A stretch of DNA of 64,000 bases, from positions 3,196,001 through 3,260,000 of the forward strand of contig NZ_JAFBCL010000001.1 in the NCBI RefSeq assembly GCF_016907655.1, written 5' to 3'. This document shows positions 6,715-15,958 of the stretch, piece after piece. Made by a program: the position numbers and the translations under genes. Source of the stretch: Saccharothrix algeriensis (GTDB lineage: Bacteria > Actinomycetota > Actinomycetes > Mycobacteriales > Pseudonocardiaceae). Every line of letters starts with the position of its first letter. The first letter of the stretch is position 1. A model generated the notes under the pieces. The model worked only from the letters and a program-made list of their open reading frames with translations. It had not been told where the DNA came from and ran no database searches.

Positions 6715-9700
6715 CGGTAGGCCCCGACCCCGACCCCCCGCCGGGACACCTCCAGCACCAGGTCGGCCCGGGCGGCCTCGTCGGGCCGGTGGGTGATGTG
6801 CAGGACGGTCCGGTCCAGGCCGTCGACCAGGTCGAGCAGGTCGCGGGCGGAGGTCTCGTCCAGGTGGGCGGTCACCTCGTCGAGCAGGAGGAGGTCGGCG
6901 TCGTGCAGCAGCGCCCGGGCCAGCGCCACGCGCTGCGCCTCGCCGCCGCTGAGCAGCGACGGCCCGACCACCGCGGCCGGGTCGAGCGCCAGCCCGACCT
7001 GCGCGAGCACCTCGCGCATCCGGGCGTCGGTGGCGCGCGGGTCGCCGATGCGCAGGTTCTCGCGCAGCGTCGTGGAGACCAGCACCGGCTCCTGGGGGCA
7101 CCAGGCGATCCGCCCCGGCCGCCGGACGACGCCGGCGGAGTGGTCGACGAAGCCCAGCAGCAGCGCGAACAGCGTCGACTTGCCCGCTCCGGACGGCCCG
7201 ACGAGCGCGACCTTGGCCCCCGGCGGAACGCTCAGGCTGACGTCCTCCAGCACGGGCGCCGCCGCTCCCGGCCACCCGACCGTCACGTGCTCCAACTCCA
7301 CCGCGCCCGCCGGCTCGGCCGGCGCCACGCCCACCGGGCCGCCACCCACCGGAACCCGCTCGGCCACCGCACCGGGCCGCGCCCCGCTCCTCTCAGCTCC
7401 ACCGACCGAAATCGTCGGTGCCCTGTGCTTGGCTGGAATCGGGGGGTCCCCAGGCCCGGACGACCCCACGACCACCACCGCCCCGGACCCCGGAACACCC
7501 CTCTCAGCTCCACCGGCCGAAACCGTCGGTGCCTCGTGGTTGGCTGGAATCGGGGGGTCCCCAGGCCCGGACGAGGTGGCGCCGGGCGTGCTCGCGGAAG
7601 GCGCCGCGATGGCCGCGATCCGCCCGTGGGCCTCCCGCAGCGCCCCCCAGTGCTGCGCCGCCGCGGGCAGCGCGCCCAGCGACTCCGCCAGCGCCAGCGG
7701 CACCAGGCCGAGCAGCGGCACCAGCAGCGGGTCGACGCCGGCCGCCACCGCGGTGCACGCCACGACCGCCGCGCCCAGCGCCAGGTGCACGACCCCGGTC
7801 GCCGCGCCCGCGCCGAACGCCTGCCGCCGCGCCAGCCGGGCCAGCTCGGCGTCGTGCCGGGCCAGCTCGGCGCGCACCTCCCGGTCCGCCCCGAACGCGA
7901 TCAGGTCCGGCGCGGCGGTGAGCAGCGTCAGCACCTCCTCGGACACCTCCCGCCGACCGCGGGCCAGGGCGGTGCTCGCCCGGCGTTCCGCCACGACCGC
8001 GACGAGCGGCGCGAGCGCCCCGCCGACCACCACCGCCACCCCCAGCGCGAGCCCCGCCCACGGCGACACCAGCGCCAGCAGCACGACGGCCGCCGCGGCG
8101 GTGCCGGCCGCGACCAGCGGCGGCTGCAGCACGCGCGGCACGAGGTCGCGGACGGTGTCCACGTCGTCCACCAGGCTGGTCAGGTCGGCGCGCCCCGGCC
8201 GCAGGCCGCGCCACAGCCGCACCCGCAGGCCCTCCGCGAACCGGAACGCCGCGTCGTGCGACACCAGCCGCTCCAGGTACCTCAGCACGCCCTTGGCCAG
8301 CGCGAACGTCCGCACCCCGACCACCAGCACGGACAGCGTGAGGATCGGCGGCTGGGTGGCGGCCTTCGCGATCAGCAGCGCCGCGAGCGCGGTCAGCGCG
8401 ACACCGGCGGCCGAGGCGGCGACTCCCAGCGCCGCCCCGGCCACCACCCGGGCGGTCGGCCGGGGCGTCCGAGGCGCAGCCACCCCACCGACCTCCTGGT
8501 CCACGGTCACCGCCGGGACGGCGGTGTCGTCGGCCTCCGCGACGGTCCGGTGCGTGGCCAGCAGGACGCTCGCACCGCCGTCGGCGGCCCGCCGCACGGC
8601 GGCCATGACCTTGGCGGCGGTCGCGGGGTCCAGGTGGGCCGTGGGCTCGTCCAGCAGCAGGACCGTCGCGCCGTCCGCCACGCGGGTCAGCGCCCGCGCG
8701 ACGGCCACCCGCTGGCGCTCGCCGGTGGACAGCTCCGCGACGGGCCGGTGCACCAGCCGGTCGGCGGCGACCGAGGCCAGCACCGCCAGGTCGACCCGGC
8801 CGGTGGTCAGCTCCAGCTCGTCGGCGACGGTCCGCCCGGCGAACGCGGGGCGCTGCGGCACCCACGCGATGGCGTCGCGGTCGACCACGACCTCCCCGCC
8901 GTCGGGTTCCACGAAGCCGAGCAGCACGTCGAACAGCGTCGACTTGCCCGCCCCGCTGGGCGCGTCGAGCCGGTGCACCTCGCCGGGCCGCACGAGCAGG
9001 CTGATGCCGTCGGGGGCGAACCGGCCGCGCCGCCGCACCCGCAGGTTGCGCACCTCGACGCCGACGATCCCCCCGGCGCCGCCCGCCGCGCCCGGCGTCC
9101 GGATGGTCATGCGCCCGATCGCCCGCGCACCGGCCGGCCGGGCCCCGCCGGGCCGGCGCGGCGCGGGCACCGGGACCTCCGCGACCCGCCGCACGGCCTC
9201 CACGCCGTCCTCGGACGCGTGGTGCGCCGCGCCCGCCGCCCGCAGCGGCAGGTAGCACTCGGGCGCGAGGATCAGCACGACCAGCCCGGCCAGCAGGGTC
9301 ATCTCGCCCGACACCAGCCGCAGGCCGATGCCCACGGCGATCAGCGCCACCGACAGCGACGCCGCGATCTCCAGCACCAGCGCCGACAGGAACGCCACCC
9401 GCAGCGTCCCCATGGTCGCCCGGCGGTAGCGCTCGCCGAGGTCGCGCACCACCGCGGCCTGGCCCGCGGCCCGCCCGAACGCCGTCAGCACCGGCAGCGC
9501 CCGCACCAGCTCCGCCAGCCGCCCGGAGAGCCGCTCCAGCGCCGTGGCCGCCGCCGCGACCCGCGCCGAGGTGAACTTCCCGATCAGCACCGCGAACACC
9601 GGGATCAGCGGCAGGGTCACCGCGACCAGCACGGCCGAGGTCGGGTCGGTGACGAGGATCCACGCGCCGACCAGCACCGGCACGACGGCCGTCGTCACCA

Positions 9701-10118
9701 GCGCGGGCAGGTAGCGGGTGAAGTAGGCGTCCAGGGCGTCCAGGCCCCGGGTCGCGAGGACCGCCAGCTCGGCGGGCCCCCGCGCGGTGATCCACGCCGG
9801 GCCGAGGCCGAGCGCCCGGTCGAGGACGGCGGCGCGCAGCTCCTCCTTGGCGCCCGCCGCCGCGCGGGCCGCGACGGTCTCGGTGGCCCACGCCAGCGCC
9901 GCCCGCGCGCACACGGCGGCGGCCAGCGACCACAGCGGGCCGTCGGCCACCAGCGCGGACGCCAGGGCCACGGCCTGCCACACCAGCGCGCCCGCCGACA
10001 GCGCGGCGAGCCCGCCGCACAGGGTCAACGCCCGGCGCGCCGAAGGCGAGAGCGCCGGCAGCGCGCCGAGCGGACCCCTCCCCGGCTTCTTGGCGGAAGG
10101 GGCTCCGGGGACGTCCAC
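6711..10118 (-). CDS. cydDC: Fused CydD-CydC ABC exporter for cytochrome bd assembly
   Basis: A single 1135-residue chain holds two complete ABC half-transporters in tandem: membrane domain (about 25-300), ATPase with Walker A APSGAGKSTLFD and signature LSTGERQR, a second membrane domain (about 560-800), and a second ATPase with GPSGAGKSTLFA and signature LSGGEAQR. In other bacteria CydD and CydC are separate and together export thiols (cysteine, glutathione) needed to assemble the bd oxidase; fused forms are known in actinobacteria. The linker before the last ATPase carries a duplicated 37-residue module. The GTG start appears leaderless (TACTGT 6 nt upstream), and the promoter matches that of cydAB. 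Confidence 0.9.
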   Translation of the reverse strand: MDVPGAPSAKKPGRGPLGALPALSPSARRALTLCGGLAALSAGALVWQAVALASALVADGPLWSLAAAVCARAALAWATETVAARAAAGAKEELRAAVLDRALGLGPAWITARGPAELAVLATRGLDALDAYFTRYLPALVTTAVVPVLVGAWILVTDPTSAVLVAVTLPLIPVFAVLIGKFTSARVAAAATALERLSGRLAELVRALPVLTAFGRAAGQAAVVRDLGERYRRATMGTLRVAFLSALVLEIAASLSVALIAVGIGLRLVSGEMTLLAGLVVLILAPECYLPLRAAGAAHHASEDGVEAVRRVAEVPVPAPRRPGGARPAGARAIGRMTIRTPGAAGGAGGIVGVEVRNLRVRRRGRFAPDGISLLVRPGEVHRLDAPSGAGKSTLFDVLLGFVEPDGGEVVVDRDAIAWVPQRPAFAGRTVADELELTTGRVDLAVLASVAADRLVHRPVAELSTGERQRVAVARALTRVADGATVLLLDEPTAHLDPATAAKVMAAVRRAADGGASVLLATHRTVAEADDTAVPAVTVDQEVGGVAAPRTPRPTARVVAGAALGVAASAAGVALTALAALLIAKAATQPPILTLSVLVVGVRTFALAKGVLRYLERLVSHDAAFRFAEGLRVRLWRGLRPGRADLTSLVDDVDTVRDLVPRVLQPPLVAAGTAAAAVVLLALVSPWAGLALGVAVVVGGALAPLVAVVAERRASTALARGRREVSEEVLTLLTAAPDLIAFGADREVRAELARHDAELARLARRQAFGAGAATGVVHLALGAAVVACTAVAAGVDPLLVPLLGLVPLALAESLGALPAAAQHWGALREAHGRIAAIAAPSASTPGATSSGPGDPPIPANHEAPTVSAGGAERGVPGSGAVVVVGSSGPGDPPIPAKHRAPTISVGGAERSGARPGAVAERVPVGGGPVGVAPAEPAGAVELEHVTVGWPGAAAPVLEDVSLSVPPGAKVALVGPSGAGKSTLFALLLGFVDHSAGVVRRPGRIAWCPQEPVLVSTTLRENLRIGDPRATDARMREVLAQVGLALDPAAVVGPSLLSGGEAQRVALARALLHDADLLLLDEVTAHLDETSARDLLDLVDGLDRTVLHITHRPDEAARADLVLEVSRRGVGVGAYR
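7389..7574. repeat. Two 75-bp direct repeats inside cydDC linker
   Basis: Copies at 7389-7463 and 7500-7574 are offset by exactly 111 bp, so they stay in frame and give a 37-residue repeat with PGDPPIPA and APT(V/I)S(A/V)GGAER. Each copy contains a small inverted repeat (CACCGAC, 7-nt loop, GTCGGTG in copy 1). It resembles a palindromic unit tolerated in an unstructured linker. Confidence 0.85.
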
Positions 10119-10191
10119 GAGACGACAGTAGGTCCCGGCTACCCGCCCCGATCAGGTACGACGGTCCCGTCCGCGGCAGGACCTAGGTCCC
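10119..10191 (-). promoter_or_regulatory. cydDC promoter with two DevR-like boxes
   Basis: Distal box AGGACCTAGGTCCC (10178-10191) contains a perfect 12-bp palindrome. The proximal box reads GGGACCGTCGTACC on the minus strand (10168-10155). Both resemble the DosR core GGGACTWWAGTCCC. If transcription starts at the GTG, they centre at -66.5 and -43.5. The -10 is TACTGT, 6 nt before the GTG. The cydA promoter has the same elements at the same distances. Confidence 0.65.
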
Positions 10192-10202
10192 GCACCGCCG
10201 TG

Positions 10203-10338
10203 GACCGTCCGGACGCGCGCGAAAGCCCCCGTGCGCGAAAGCCCCAGCGCGCCGAAGCCCCAGCGCGCCGAAGCCCCGTGCGCCAAAGCCCCCGTGCGCC
10301 GGAGACCCGGCACACGGGGGCACGCGCGGGCAACGCGC
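10203..10338. repeat. 16-bp degenerate repeats with hairpin after cydB
   Basis: About five copies of a unit like CCCCAGCGCGCCGAAG occur between the cydDC promoter and the cydB stop. The last part forms a stem, CCCCCGTG (10289-10296) with CACGGGGG (10313-10320), enclosing an inner CCGG/CCGG pair. This can act as the cydAB terminator. Confidence 0.5.
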
Positions 10339-11340
10339 CTAAGGCACGTGCACCGACGGGATGTGCCGCGTGCCGATCCGCTTGCGGAACACCCAGTAGG
10401 TCCACCCCTGGTAGACCAGCACCGCCGGGGTGCCGAACGCCGCCACCCACGTCATCACGGTCAGCGTGTACGGGCTGGAGGCGGTGTTCGCCACGGTCAG
10501 CGTGAAAGCGGGGTCCAGGGTGGACGGCAGGACGTTCGGGTACAGCGCGCCGAACAGCGCCACCACCGAGCACGCCACCGCCACGCCCATCAGGGCGAAC
10601 GCCTGCCCCTCGCGCCGCAGCGCCAGCCGCGCGTACGCGCCGAACGCCGCCAGCGCCACGCCGATCGCCGCCGCGTACGTCCAGGTCGTGCCGAACCGCA
10701 GCTGCACCAGCAGGAGCAGCACCACCAGCGGCAGCAGCGCGACCGGCGCGGCCCGCAGCGCCAGCGCGCGCGCCCGCTCCCGCACCTCGCCCTCGGTCTT
10801 CAGCGACAGGAACACCGCGCCGTGCACGAGCGCGTACCCGGCGATCGCCAGCGCCCCGAGCAGGCTCTCCGGCGTGACCGCCGCGAACGGCGACCCGACG
10901 CGGTCGCCGGCGGCGTCCAGCGGCAGCCCGAACACGGTCGTGGTCAGCACCAGCCCGACGCCGAGCGCCGCCACCCACGACCCGGTGAAGATCACCGCGT
11001 CCCACACCCGGCGCCACCGCGCCGAGTCCACCTTGCCGCGGTACTCGAACGCCACCCCGCGCCCGATCAGGGCCAGCAGGAACAGCGTCAGCGGCAGGTA
11101 GGCGGAGCTGAACAGCGAGGCGTACCAGCCGGGGAACGCGGCGAACGTCGCACCGCCCGCGACCAGCAGCCACACCTCGTTGCCGTCCCACACGGGGCCG
11201 ATGGTGTTGATCAGCACCCGCCGCTCGGCCTCGTCCCGGCCGAGCACCGGCAGCAGCATCCCGACGCCGAAGTCGAACCCCTCCAGGAACAGGTAGCCCA
11301 GCCACAGCAGGGCGATCACGCAGAACCAGAACGTCTCCAC
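10339..11340 (-). CDS. cydB: Cytochrome bd ubiquinol/menaquinol oxidase subunit II
   Basis: The N-terminus METFWFCVIALLWLGYLFLE and GFDFGVGMLLPVLGRDEAER are diagnostic of CydB, as is GPVWDGNEVWLLVAGGATFA. The 333-residue protein is almost entirely hydrophobic helices (eight to nine), the normal size. It pairs with CydA to reduce oxygen to water with high affinity at the cell membrane. It starts 11 nt after cydA, in the same transcript. Confidence 0.95.
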   Translation of the reverse strand: METFWFCVIALLWLGYLFLEGFDFGVGMLLPVLGRDEAERRVLINTIGPVWDGNEVWLLVAGGATFAAFPGWYASLFSSAYLPLTLFLLALIGRGVAFEYRGKVDSARWRRVWDAVIFTGSWVAALGVGLVLTTTVFGLPLDAAGDRVGSPFAAVTPESLLGALAIAGYALVHGAVFLSLKTEGEVRERARALALRAAPVALLPLVVLLLLVQLRFGTTWTYAAAIGVALAAFGAYARLALRREGQAFALMGVAVACSVVALFGALYPNVLPSTLDPAFTLTVANTASSPYTLTVMTWVAAFGTPAVLVYQGWTYWVFRKRIGTRHIPSVHVP

Positions 11341-11351
11341 GGCTCCCCCTC

Positions 11352-12884
11352 TCAGTAGGCGAACGACAGGACGTCGTCGTCGGTCCTGGCCTTGCCACCG
11401 GATCCACCGCCGGATCCACCGCCGGGCCCGTCACCGTGCCCGTCACCGGGCCCGTCCGGCCCCCGATCCGGCAGCACGCCCGCGACGCCGCCGCGGACGT
11501 ACCGCCGGAGCAGGAACACCTCGACACCGGCCAGCACCCCGTAGACCAGCGTCAAGGCGACCAGCGACGTCAGCACCTCGCCCGGCGTCGAGTTCGAGAC
11601 GGCCCGCGCGGTGAACATCCACACCCCGTCGACGCCGCTCGGGTTCGGCACCACCACGAAGGGCTGCCGCCCCATCTCGGTGAAGATCCAGCCGAAGCTG
11701 TTGCCCAGGAAGGGGGTCGCGATGCTGCCCAGCGCGAGCAGGCGGAACCACCGGCCGCGCGGCGTGCGCCCGCCCCGCGTCAGCCACAGCACCAGCACCC
11801 CGACCCCCGCCGAGATCGCGCCGAAGCCGATCATCAGCCGGAAGCCCCAGTAGGTGACCGGCAGCACCGGCACGTAGTCGATCGGCTTGCCCGACAGCTC
11901 GCCCAGCCGCTCGTCCACCGGGTAGTTGGTCCCGTACTTCTCCTGGTACAGCGGGACGAGGTCCTCGACGCCCTTGACCTCGGAGGTGAAGTCGTTGTGC
12001 GCCAGGAACGACAGCAGCGCGGGCACGGTGACGCTCTTGACGTTCTCGCAGTCCGGCCGCGACACGTCCCCGATCGCGAACACCGAGAAGCTCGCCGGCG
12101 ACTCGGTGTGGCACAGGGCCTCGGCGGCGGCCATCTTCATCGGCTGCTGCTCGAACATCAGCTTGCCCTGGAGGTCGCCGCTGATCGCCAGCCCGGTGAA
12201 CGCGACCACGCCCACCCACGTGCCCAGCTTCACCGACGCGCGCCACACCGGCTCCTCGGCCGACCGCCGCCACAGCTGCCAGGCGGCGAGGCCCACCAGG
12301 AACCCGGCGGCCACCGCGAACGCGCCGAAGATCGTGTGCGGGAAGGCGGCCAGCACGGTGCTGTTCCCCAGCACCGCCCAGATCGAGGTCAACCGCGGCC
12401 GGCCGTCGACCATCTCCACGCCCACCGGGTGCTGCATCCACGAGTTGGCGGCCAGGATGAAGTAGGCCGACGCGATGGTGGCCAGCGAGAACGCCCACGC
12501 GCACGCCAGGTGCACGCGGCGCGGCAGCCGGTCCCACCCGAAGATCCACAGGCCGAGGAACGTCGACTCGACGAAGAACGCGACCAGGCCCTCCATCGCG
12601 AGCGGCGCGCCGAACACGTCGCCGACGAACCGCGAGTAGGCGCTCCACGTCATGCCGAACTGGAACTCCTGCACGATGCCGGTGACCACGCCCATGGCGA
12701 AGTTGATCAGCAGCAGCTTGCCCCAGAACCTGGTCATCGCCAGGTACTTGCGGTCGCCCGTGCGCACCCAGGCCGTCTGCATCCCGGCGACCAGCAGCGA
12801 CAGGCCGATCGTCAGCGGCACCATCAGGAAGTGGTAGACGGTGGTGATGCCGAACTGCCACCGCGCCAGGTCGAGGACGTCCAC
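11352..12884 (-). CDS. cydA: Cytochrome bd oxidase subunit I
   Basis: MDVLDLARWQFGITTVYHFL begins the protein; His18 is the expected haem b595/d-side ligand, and WMQHPVGV and GWIFTEMGRQPF are conserved CydA motifs. The quinol-binding Q-loop region lies around residues 245-335. The C-terminus after about residue 470 is a Gly-rich, charged tail (GDGPGGGSGGGSGGK) not part of the core. GTG at 12884 follows TACCTT by 6 nt, so translation is probably leaderless, and paired DevR-like boxes lie upstream. The bd oxidase supports respiration at low oxygen or when other oxidases are blocked. Confidence 0.95.
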   Translation of the reverse strand: MDVLDLARWQFGITTVYHFLMVPLTIGLSLLVAGMQTAWVRTGDRKYLAMTRFWGKLLLINFAMGVVTGIVQEFQFGMTWSAYSRFVGDVFGAPLAMEGLVAFFVESTFLGLWIFGWDRLPRRVHLACAWAFSLATIASAYFILAANSWMQHPVGVEMVDGRPRLTSIWAVLGNSTVLAAFPHTIFGAFAVAAGFLVGLAAWQLWRRSAEEPVWRASVKLGTWVGVVAFTGLAISGDLQGKLMFEQQPMKMAAAEALCHTESPASFSVFAIGDVSRPDCENVKSVTVPALLSFLAHNDFTSEVKGVEDLVPLYQEKYGTNYPVDERLGELSGKPIDYVPVLPVTYWGFRLMIGFGAISAGVGVLVLWLTRGGRTPRGRWFRLLALGSIATPFLGNSFGWIFTEMGRQPFVVVPNPSGVDGVWMFTARAVSNSTPGEVLTSLVALTLVYGVLAGVEVFLLRRYVRGGVAGVLPDRGPDGPGDGHGDGPGGGSGGGSGGKARTDDDVLSFAY

Positions 12885-12957
12885 GGCACGAAGGTAGGTC
12901 CGGGCGCCCGCCCCGGCTCAGGTACGACGGTCCCGTGGGGCCCGGGACCAAGGTCCC
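12885..12957 (-). promoter_or_regulatory. cydAB promoter with two DevR-like boxes
   Basis: Distal box GGGACCAAGGTCCC (12944-12957) is an almost ideal DosR/DevR palindrome. The proximal box is GGGACCGTCGTACC on the minus strand (12934-12921). They centre at -66.5 and -43.5 from the GTG at 12884. The 19-mer TCAGGTACGACGGTCCCGT is identical to one in the cydDC promoter. The -10 is TACCTT. Confidence 0.72.
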
Positions 12958-13099
12958 CTCCCGGTCCGGCGGCGCGGGCCGGGGGCGCCCGCGGCGCGCG
13001 CCGCCCGCGGCGCTTCGGCGACCCGGAGCACGGGGCCTGCTCCGATCGGCCCCGCCCGCTGCGGCCGGCGTCACGTCGACCTGCGCCGATCCCGTCCAC

Positions 13100-13310
13100 T
13101 AGCATCGGTCCCGCCAGAGGGGAGTAGTTCCCGCGACCGCGTCGTGCCGAGCGGTCCGGCGAGGTGATCGACATACTGATCCGCCCACGAGCGGATCCGG
13201 TCCCTCACCCGTCCCAGCGACGGGCGAACGAGACCTCCGGCCGGGCAGCGCGACACGCCCGGTCGGGGTCGTGCTGCCTCCGTCCGGGTTTCACGGACGT
13301 GGAGGTACCC
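13100..13310 (+). promoter_or_regulatory. yybP-ykoY-type manganese riboswitch leader
   Basis: The leader contains both hallmark loops of the yybP-ykoY class: GGGGAGTAG at 13119-13127 and CGAGACC at 13229-13235. Between them are three hairpins (GACCGC/GCGGTC, GATCCGC/GCGGATC, CCCGTC/GACGGG), fitting the multi-helix junction. The expression platform is CCTCCGTCCG (13277-13286), which can pair with CGGAC and the Shine-Dalgarno GGAGG (13294-13305), hiding the ribosome site of the downstream GTG at 13312. A promoter TCGACC-N18-TAGCAT lies at 13076-13105. Known members bind Mn2+ and switch on Mn exporters, exactly the type of gene that follows. Confidence 0.82.
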
Positions 13311-13311
13311 C

Positions 13312-13905
13312 GTGGCACCGGAACTCATCGCCCTGGCAACGGCCTTCGGCGTCATCTTCCTGGCCGAACTGCCGGACAAGACGATGGTCGCCACCCTCGT
13401 CCTCACCACCCGCTACCGCGCCTGGCCGGTGTTCGCGGGCGTGACCGCCGCGTTCGCCGTGCAGTGCGTGGTGGCGGCGACGTTCGGCGGCGTGCTGACC
13501 CTCCTGCCCGACCGCCTGGTGGCGGGCGTGGTGGCCGTGCTGTTCGGCGTCGGCGCGTTCCTGCTGCTCAAGGAGAGCTTCGGGGGCGATGGCGACGCCG
13601 GCGGCACGGCCGCCGCGGCGACGGCGGTGTCGTTCCGGCGGGCGGCCCTGACCTCGTTCGGGGTCCTGTTCGCGGCCGAGTGGGGCGACGCGTCGCAGCT
13701 GGCCACCGCCGCCCTGTCCGCCCGCTACGGCGCCCCGGTGGCCGTGGGCCTGGGCGCGTTCCTGGCGCTGGTGGCGGTCGCCGGCATCGCGGTGCTGGTG
13801 GGCCGCAAGGTGGCCGGCCGCATCCCGACGCACCTGATCCAGCGGATCAGCGGGACGATCTTCGCGGTGTTCGCCGCGGTCGCGGCGTGGCAGGCGGTCG
13901 CCTAG
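13312..13905 (+). CDS. TMEM165/GDT1 family cation transporter (probable Mn exporter)
   Basis: This 197-residue membrane protein has the two inverted GDT1 signature motifs ExGDK/S in slightly altered form: AELPDKTMVATL (first) and AEWGDASQLATAAL (second), with a hydrophilic loop between two three-helix halves. Family members move Mn2+ and Ca2+ out of the cytoplasm. GGAGG (13301-13305) is 6 nt before GTG. The gene is preceded by a manganese riboswitch leader, which strongly supports Mn2+ as substrate. The first motif reads ELPDK instead of ELGDK. Confidence 0.88.
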   Translation: MAPELIALATAFGVIFLAELPDKTMVATLVLTTRYRAWPVFAGVTAAFAVQCVVAATFGGVLTLLPDRLVAGVVAVLFGVGAFLLLKESFGGDGDAGGTAAAATAVSFRRAALTSFGVLFAAEWGDASQLATAALSARYGAPVAVGLGAFLALVAVAGIAVLVGRKVAGRIPTHLIQRISGTIFAVFAAVAAWQAVA

Positions 13906-14099
13906 CGACCGGCGACCCCGACCGCCCGCAGCACCCACCGGCCGGCACCCGCCCGCCGGCACCCCGCCGCCGGCGACCGCCCGCAGCGCCCACCCACAAC
14001 ACCCGCCGCCGGCGCCCACCCGCAGCACCGACCGCCGGCGCCCCGCCCGCAGCGCCGCCCGTCAGCACCGCCCGCAGCGCCGGCCGTCAGCACCGGCCG
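13906..14099. repeat. Low-complexity GC-rich repeats
   Basis: The gap between convergent genes is made of irregular CGCCCGCAGC(G/A)CC and GCCGGC units. No coding region or clean terminator is seen. Confidence 0.5.
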
Positions 14100-14771
14100 T
14101 CAGCGCAACGCCTCGGCGACCTCCTGAGCCGCCCGCAGCACCTGGGGCCCGACCACGTCACCGTCGAGCTTCTCCAGGGCCACCACGCCCACGCTGGCCC
14201 GCAGTCCGGGCACCCCGCGCACCGGCGCGGCGACGCCGAACGCGCCCGGCTGCAGCTCACCGGTCGAGTGGACCCACTGCCGGCCCTCCGCGGACAGCCC
14301 GATGGCCTTGCCCGCCGCGCCCCGGTGCACCGGGTGGCGCGAACCCACCCGGTAGGCGACGTGGTAGGCCGTCCAGGACGGCTCGACCACCGCCACGGCC
14401 TGCGCCTCCGCGCCGTCGGCCACGGTCAGGTGCGCGGTCGCGCCCACCTGCTCGGCCAGCGTCCGCAGGGCCGGCTGGGCGGCCAGGCGCAGCTGCGGCA
14501 GCACGTTGGCGGCCAGGCGCAGCACGCCCAGCCCCAACCGCACCTTCGACCCCTCGCGCCGCACGAGCCCGCGCGACTGCAGCGGCACGAGCAGCCGGTA
14601 CACCGCCGCGCGCGACGCGCCGATCGCCGCCGCCAGCTCGCTGATCGACGGCGCCTCCGACTCCGCGTCCGCCACCGCCTGGAGCAGGGCCAGCCCCCGC
14701 TCCAGGGTCAGCGAGCTCTCCTTCGACCCGGCGGGCAGCGGGACTCGGCCGCGCGGGTCCGGTCTGGCCAC
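14100..14771 (-). CDS. IclR family transcriptional regulator
   Basis: An N-terminal winged helix-turn-helix (residues about 18-75) contains SSLTLERGLALLQAV, PSISELAAAIGASRAAVYRL and GLVRREGSKVRLG. A C-terminal IclR effector-binding domain follows with HPVHRGAAGKAIG. The protein is 223 aa, slightly short. GTG at 14771 lies 8 nt after the fahA stop, so it is the last gene of the fahA transcript. The effector is probably homogentisate or a related acid, inferred from position; the operator was not identified. Confidence 0.87.
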   Translation of the reverse strand: MARPDPRGRVPLPAGSKESSLTLERGLALLQAVADAESEAPSISELAAAIGASRAAVYRLLVPLQSRGLVRREGSKVRLGLGVLRLAANVLPQLRLAAQPALRTLAEQVGATAHLTVADGAEAQAVAVVEPSWTAYHVAYRVGSRHPVHRGAAGKAIGLSAEGRQWVHSTGELQPGAFGVAAPVRGVPGLRASVGVVALEKLDGDVVGPQVLRAAQEVAEALR

Positions 14772-14779
14772 CGGCGTCC

Positions 14780-15954
<1,175 letters not shown>

Positions 15955-15958
<4 letters not shown>

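Noticed and set aside
6789..10505. 1238-codon plus-strand frame opposite cydDC
   Set aside because: His/Arg/Gln-rich antisense shadow of an unambiguous ABC transporter gene.
13906..14099. Cys/Gly-rich small protein on the minus strand
   Set aside because: Open frames here arise from GC-rich repeats; none has a start signal or non-repetitive content.
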